In this document: positions 6,795-10,627 of the stretch, one piece after another
Layout: each line of letters opens with the position of its first letter
How positions within the stretch are numbered: position 1 is the stretch's first letter
Origin: VGNY01 sp964549635
GTDB lineage: Bacteria > Chloroflexota > Dehalococcoidia > GIF9 > UBA5629
Direction: 5' to 3'
Length of the DNA: 10,627 bases
Assembly (NCBI GenBank): GCA_964549635.1
Contig: CAZJVJ010000032.1
Location: 1-10,627, forward strand
Program-made: the position numbers and the translations under genes
Notes under the pieces: generated by a model
The model's database searches: none
Seen by the model: the letters and a program-made list of their open reading frames with translations, nothing else
What the model was told of the DNA's origin: nothing

Positions 6795-7677
6795 CTATAC
6801 TCTTTCTATCCTCTTATAGCCGAACAAGCCAAAAGGTTTAAATATCAAAACTAACAGCATAACGATAAAGGGGAGTACTTCTTCCAGCCCGCCGCCAACA
6901 AGTGGGTCAAGGTAGCCAGCGCCTACAACCTCGAGCAGGCCTATTGCAATCCCAGCTACAATAGCACCGATAATAGATTCGAGACCCCCAAAAATGACCA
7001 CAGGTAGGGATTTAAAACCCATTACAGTTAATGGTTCTTGGTTGACACCCTGAAGGTTTCCGAGAAGCACTCCACCGAAGGCAGCCATTACTATAGCAAT
7101 GCCCCACACCAAAGCAAACATTCTNNNNNNNNNNNNNNNNNNNNNNNAGTTGGTGATCCTCTGCCGTTGCTCTCATCGCTAAACCCATCTTAGTCCGCTG
7201 AAAGAAGAGCATAAAAAGACCGAATGCAAGTATACAGAAGCCAAAAACCACCAGGCTTTCATAAGCTAATCCTACCCCACCTATCTTAAGCACTCCCGCA
7301 GGCAATATTTCTGGGTATGCCCGCCCAGGACCGGGCCACACCAAAATCATCAATCCCTGGAACACTGCCGCTAAGGCAAGAGTTGCAATTACTGCTGCAA
7401 ATATGGGTTGCCCAGTAAGCGGCTGTATGATTAGGCGTTGTATTAAGGCTCCTATAACAAATGCCATGACCAGAAGCACCATTATCATTGCCCAGAGCGG
7501 TAAGTGAAGTTGCACCATAAGTGACCAACCGAGGAAAGCCATCAAAGCTACAAGGGAGGCTTGAGCAAAATTAAAAATGCCGGAGGACTTAAAAATCAGA
7601 ACAACCCCTAGCGCCATTAGTGCATATATACCGCCCCTCATTATGCCAGTCGCCAAAAGTTGCAAAGCAAATTCCAT
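6795..7677 (-). CDS. livH: LIV-type ABC importer permease, LivH-like, with a 23-N gap inside
   Basis: Inner-membrane permease of the importer. ATG at 7677 follows GGGAGGAAC by four bases and comes 11 bases after the ligase stop. It starts in the family way (LQLLATGIMRGGIYALMALG), has the FNFAQ motif (35-39) near the end of the first segments, and alternates long hydrophobic stretches to the C-terminus (FIVMLLVLIFKPFGLFG). The stretch RTKMGLAMRATAEDHQ just before the gap is the cytoplasmic loop that contacts the ATPases. The gap at 7125-7147 hides about ten residues of that loop before RMFALVWG. The reading frame differs on the two sides because the N count is not exact; I see no reason to call a mutation. 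The tail KRIERV ends at TAG 6795-6797, close to livM. Confidence 0.92.
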
Positions 7678-7688
7678 CCGTTCCTCCC

Positions 7689-9608
7689 TTATTCCACAGC
7701 CCTTATATTAATATCTGTCGTTATACTTCCCTTCCTTCCATCCTTGTATGTGACTTGTGCTTCCGTTGCCACTTTCGCCTCGCCCTTGTAAGCTGCGCTT
7801 ATTAACTTGCCATATTTACTTTCTAGAACTGCCCTTCTTAATTTCCTAGTCCTGGTTAACTCTCCCTCGTCAGGATCGAATTCCTTGGGAAGTAAAGCAA
7901 AGGATTTTAATTGTGCTGCCGGTGGTAATGCTTTGTTCACCCTCACCACTTCTCTTTGAATCAGGTCATAAATTTCTGGTTTTTGGGACAGGTCTACATA
8001 TGTAGTGTAGGAAATCTTGTTTTTTTCTGCCCATCTCCCCACGTTGTCGAAGTCGATGTTTATGATAGCAAAGCAAAATTCCCTTTCCTCGCCACCGACA
8101 ACCATAACGTCTTTTATATAGGGGCTAAACTTTAATCTGTTCTCAATATAGGTAGGCGAGTATTTTTGTCCGCCTCTCAGTGTCAACATAGCCTTTACCC
8201 TATCCAAGATGATAAGGTGCCCCTCTTCCTCAAAAACTCCGGCGTCGCCAGTTTTTACCCATCTCTTCTCTACAACCTTTTCAGTCTCCTCAGGCTGCTT
8301 ATAATAACCTTGAAATATGACACCGCTCTTCGCGATAATCTCTCCTTCGTCAGAGATCCTTATAGTGACACCGGGGGCAGGCGGTCCCACAGTCCCAGCT
8401 TTTAAGATATCGTAGTGCGCAGCGACCGGGTTTATCTCCGTGAGCCCGTACATTTCCTTGATGTTGACTCCAATAGCCCGGAACCAACGAAATATGTCGG
8501 GCCCTAATGATGACCCGCCAGTTATGCCTAGCCTGACTTTCTTCAGCCCAAGATGGTCTCTGATAGGCCTAAAACAGACCCAATCAGCAATCACATAGAG
8601 AAGTCGCCAAAGCAGAGGAGGCCTCCGTCTCTTCTCAAGCTCGAAATCAGCTACCTTGTAGCCGACAATTAAACAGGCACGGTACAGTAACCTTTTAATG
8701 GCACTCGTATCATTAATTTTCATCTGTACCACTGAAAATAAATTTTCCCATTGCCGCGGGCCCAACAATATCCCTTGAGGGCCTATTTCCCTGATGTTCT
8801 CCTGCACTGTCTCCGGTTCCTCGGGAAAGTTGACTTTCATTCTCCAAAGCAGCCAACTTGTTATACCCAGAAGTTGCTCGGCCACCCATGCTGGAGGCAC
8901 AAATGAAACATACTCATCATCCTGGTAAACAGGATTAACCTGAAATGCCCTTATGCATCCCTTTATTAGATAATCATGGCTGAGCATAGCCCCCTTGGGC
9001 AGAGACCCTGTCGTCCCCGAGGTATAGCACAGAACAGCAAGCTCATCTCCCTTGCCCTTTTTGATACTTTCTTCAAAGAAATCAGGGTTTGTTTCTTCAT
9101 ACTTCTTCCCTAATTCCATCACATCTCCTAAATACATCACAGACGGATCCATAATATAGCTTGACATGCCCTTAGGTTCCCAGTAAATAATCTTCTTTAG
9201 GTTGGGCAGTTTATCCTTAATTTTGAGGAGTTTATCAACCTGTTCCTGATCCTTAGCCACAGCGAAGCTGCTCTCAGAATGCCCAATAATATACTCCATT
9301 TCAGATGGGATAGCATCAATGTACATCCCCACTGCTACTCCACCCATTGCCTGCACAGCTAGTTCCGCCCAATACCACTCAGGGTCATTATCACCAATAA
9401 TGCATACCTTATCACCACGCTCCAAACCAAGGGTTTTCAACCCTAATGCAAGATGCTTAATATTGCGATAACAATCCGCCCAAGTGTATTTATGCCATAT
9501 ACCGAGATGCTTCTTTCGCATAGCAACTTTTTTACCAATCGCGTTGTAGTTTTCCACGAGCAGTTTCGGCAACGTATCTATCGCCTTTTCCTCAACAGCC
9601 TCTACCAT
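7689..9608 (-). CDS. AMP-forming long-chain-type acyl-CoA synthetase (AMP-binding enzyme)
   Basis: Adenylates a carboxylic acid with ATP and transfers it to CoA; cytosolic or membrane-associated. 639 residues, the length of FadD15-type long-chain acyl-CoA synthetases. Motifs in order: phosphate-binding loop YTSGTTGSLPKG (195-206), aromatic/adenine region MYGLTE (386-391), TGD (453-455) with the ribose-binding aspartate, hinge LDRVKAML (468-475) leading into LRGGQKYSP, and the C-terminal lysine region GELTRTRKLRR (582-592). All core residues are present, so it should be active. ATG at 9608 comes one base after the livG stop, and its ribosome-binding site GGAGGGA lies inside the end of livG, suggesting translational coupling. 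Its place between livG and livH is a known arrangement in several phyla and implies that the imported ligand is the acid it activates. Chain length or aromatic preference cannot be told from sequence alone. Confidence 0.93.
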   Translation of the reverse strand: MVEAVEEKAIDTLPKLLVENYNAIGKKVAMRKKHLGIWHKYTWADCYRNIKHLALGLKTLGLERGDKVCIIGDNDPEWYWAELAVQAMGGVAVGMYIDAIPSEMEYIIGHSESSFAVAKDQEQVDKLLKIKDKLPNLKKIIYWEPKGMSSYIMDPSVMYLGDVMELGKKYEETNPDFFEESIKKGKGDELAVLCYTSGTTGSLPKGAMLSHDYLIKGCIRAFQVNPVYQDDEYVSFVPPAWVAEQLLGITSWLLWRMKVNFPEEPETVQENIREIGPQGILLGPRQWENLFSVVQMKINDTSAIKRLLYRACLIVGYKVADFELEKRRRPPLLWRLLYVIADWVCFRPIRDHLGLKKVRLGITGGSSLGPDIFRWFRAIGVNIKEMYGLTEINPVAAHYDILKAGTVGPPAPGVTIRISDEGEIIAKSGVIFQGYYKQPEETEKVVEKRWVKTGDAGVFEEEGHLIILDRVKAMLTLRGGQKYSPTYIENRLKFSPYIKDVMVVGGEEREFCFAIINIDFDNVGRWAEKNKISYTTYVDLSQKPEIYDLIQREVVRVNKALPPAAQLKSFALLPKEFDPDEGELTRTRKLRRAVLESKYGKLISAAYKGEAKVATEAQVTYKDGRKGSITTDINIRAVE

Positions 9609-9609
9609 C

Positions 9610-10428
9610 TTAAGTCCCTCCTTCTCCCAGGTACGCCTTGATTACCTCGCGATTGACACGTATTTCCTCAGGTAGTCCTTCAGCGATCTTCTTGCCAAAA
9701 TCGAGAACCACCACTCGATCCGCAATATCCATGACTATCCCCATATCATGCTCCACAAAGACAATGGTCTTAACGCCTCTCTTTAAAAAATCCGACTCGT
9801 AGCCAAATTTCGCTCCTTCATGTATGTCTAGGATAAAGCGAACTATATCTTCCTTTTCCTCCAAATTCATCCCTGCTGTAGGCTCATCTAAGAGAAGGAG
9901 CTTTGGTTCCATAGCAAGTGCTCTCCCCAAGTCAACTCTTTTACGCTGACCATATGGTAATTCGGCCACTATCTTCTTCCTTATGGGCTCCATTTCAAGA
10001 AAGTCTATAATCTCTTCTACAACTCTTCTATGTTCGATTTCTTCCTTATGTGCCGTGCCGAAATATAAGGCTTCTGCTAAAGGGCTGGATCTCATGAAAA
10101 TATGCCTGGCGGCCATCAAGTTCTCCAAGGTGCTCAGCCCAGCATAAAGTTGAGTGCCTTGAAACACTCTTCCAATACCTAGCCGAGCGATCTTGTGAGT
10201 TGGAAGGGAGGTGATCTTTTTCCCCTCAAAGTAAATATCGCCTGACTGAGGATGATAGAATCCATTTATACAGTTAAGTAGGCACGTTTTCCCAGCACCA
10301 TTGGGACCAATAACAGCTAACAGTTCTCCCTCTTGGACTTTGAGGCTAAAATCAAAAATAGCATCTACGCCGCCAAAACGAAGATTAACCTTGTCAACCG
10401 CCAGTATAGTCCTGTCTTCTATCACCAT
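9610..10428 (-). CDS. livG: LIV-type ABC importer ATP-binding protein, LivG-like
   Basis: Cytoplasmic ATPase partner of LivF. Counting from ATG at 10428 (272 residues): Walker A GPNGAGKT (41-48), Q-loop Gln90, signature LPYGQRKR (157-164, the LivG variant of LSGGQ), Walker B LLLLDEP (177-183), and switch His227 in VEHD. Between Walker B and the switch there is an insertion of about 14 residues (around GAKFGYESDFLKRG, 206-219) compared with common LivG. The end, VLDFGKKIAEGLPEEI to AYLGEGG, is normal. The frame is open upstream to a TTG at 10464, but that codon has no ribosome-binding site; ATG 10428, or the GTG directly after it, follows AGGA and matches the family N-terminus (ILAVDKVNLRFGG) better. 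It is the first gene of the operon, about 100 bases downstream of the predicted transcription start. Confidence 0.93.
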   Translation of the reverse strand: MVIEDRTILAVDKVNLRFGGVDAIFDFSLKVQEGELLAVIGPNGAGKTCLLNCINGFYHPQSGDIYFEGKKITSLPTHKIARLGIGRVFQGTQLYAGLSTLENLMAARHIFMRSSPLAEALYFGTAHKEEIEHRRVVEEIIDFLEMEPIRKKIVAELPYGQRKRVDLGRALAMEPKLLLLDEPTAGMNLEEKEDIVRFILDIHEGAKFGYESDFLKRGVKTIVFVEHDMGIVMDIADRVVVLDFGKKIAEGLPEEIRVNREVIKAYLGEGGT

Positions 10429-10470
10429 CGTCCTATTGCGCAGTGCACTCCACGAAATCGCCAAAAATCT

Positions 10471-10492
10471 TAATAGCTTAGTTTTTCCAAAA
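10471..10492 (-). repeat. Leader direct repeat, copy A
   Basis: 22 bp, 20 of them identical with the copy at 10507-10528; start-to-start distance is 36 bp. The core is TTTTTCCAAAA on the plus strand, itself nearly palindromic (TTTT-CC-AAAA). It lies between the predicted promoter and livG, so it would be in the 5' leader. A shorter related piece, CCAAAAATCTTA, is at 10461-10472. Confidence 0.6.
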
Positions 10493-10506
10493 TCTTAGTC
10501 TATAGG

Positions 10507-10528
10507 TAATAACTTAATTTTTCCAAAA
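10507..10528 (-). repeat. Leader direct repeat, copy B
   Basis: Partner of the repeat at 10471-10492, differing at two positions (A for G at both). It begins directly downstream of the predicted transcription start. Paired, evenly oriented sites this close to a start point are typical of operators, so a repressor binding both copies is a reasonable guess; no regulator gene is in the window. Confidence 0.6.
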
Positions 10529-10539
10529 CTGTAGGCCAT

Positions 10540-10567
10540 AATATATCACCCCCCCCCGCGCTGTCAA
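10540..10567 (-). promoter_or_regulatory. Sigma-70-type promoter of the operon
   Basis: On the minus strand a perfect -35 box TTGACA (10562-10567) is followed after 16 bases by TATATT (10540-10545), five of six matches to the -10 consensus; an overlapping TATTAT (10538-10543) gives 18-base spacing and also matches at five of six. Transcription would begin near 10532, leaving a leader of about 100 bases before livG. The spacer contains nine G in a row. Confidence 0.7.
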
Positions 10568-10574
10568 GGGGGGG
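10549..10574. repeat. Poly-C/poly-G palindrome around the -35 box
   Basis: On the plus strand nine C (10549-10557), then GCGCTGTCAA, then seven G (10568-10574). The arms can pair over seven GC base pairs with the -35 box in the loop. The nine-base run is inside the promoter spacer, where a change of length would alter the -35/-10 distance. It could also serve as the stem of a terminator for a gene beyond the right edge, but no U-tract follows on the minus strand. Confidence 0.65.
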
Positions 10575-10627
10575 TAGGCTGTATTTTAGCTTGTGTGGGA
10601 AAATATCTCGAAAAAAATATTATGGTG

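Noticed and set aside
6795..7677. Apparent frameshift in livH and a truncated second permease ORF
   Set aside because: The break coincides with the N run at 7125-7147; both sides match one LivH protein in order, so it is an assembly gap and not two genes or a mutation.
998..10498. Plus-strand ORFs of 60-130 codons across the window
   Set aside because: All but the one at 998 lie largely or wholly opposite strong minus-strand genes; none shows a family motif, and I saw no reason to accept them as genes. The one starting at 998 overlaps the terminator stem-loop and the end of the crotonase gene.
10549..10574. G-quadruplex in the promoter region
   Set aside because: The two G runs are on opposite strands, so four runs on one strand are not available; a hairpin is the better description.
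1..10627. tRNA, rRNA, CRISPR array, riboswitch, toxin-antitoxin or defence genes
   Set aside because: No cloverleaf, spaced repeat array, known riboswitch core or matching protein motif was seen on either strand.

Overview
The window is a stretch of a draft scaffold (six runs of N, all inside genes) from a bacterium of moderate GC content. Every real gene lies on the minus strand, so transcription runs from high to low coordinates. Strong Shine-Dalgarno sites, TTG/GTG starts, a lipoprotein signal and a LIV-type ABC importer show it is bacterial. The gene set and transposase type recall anaerobic sediment or subsurface lineages such as Dehalococcoidia-like Chloroflexota or Desulfobacterota, but this is only an impression from family resemblance and no marker gene is present.

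Layout in order of transcription. At 10429-10627 is a control region: a near-consensus sigma-70 promoter whose spacer holds a run of nine G, followed by a leader with two 22-bp direct repeats. Then come livG (ATPase), a long-chain-type acyl-CoA synthetase, livH and livM (permeases), livK (substrate-binding lipoprotein) and livF (ATPase). These are followed by two small hotdog-fold MaoC-type proteins and two crotonase-family (enoyl-CoA hydratase-like) proteins. A stem-loop right after the last stop codon (1032-1053) probably ends the operon. Beyond it lie about 280 bases with no convincing gene, then a broken insertion sequence that runs off the left edge.

The genes read as one uptake-and-activation module. 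A periplasmic or surface lipoprotein would capture an organic acid or other hydrophobic ligand, LivHM with LivGF would import it, the AMP-forming ligase would make it a CoA thioester, and the four hydratase-type proteins would act on enoyl-CoA intermediates. Acyl-CoA dehydrogenase, hydroxyacyl-CoA dehydrogenase and thiolase are not in the window, so the pathway must be completed elsewhere. The substrate cannot be read from the sequence.

The points most worth a second look are the homopolymer G tract inside the promoter spacer (a possible phase-variable switch), the repeats in the leader, the loss of standard catalytic residues in one crotonase and in the MaoC pair, a three-codon ORF with a perfect ribosome-binding site ahead of livK, and a transposase that seems to be a fusion of two insertion-sequence families.
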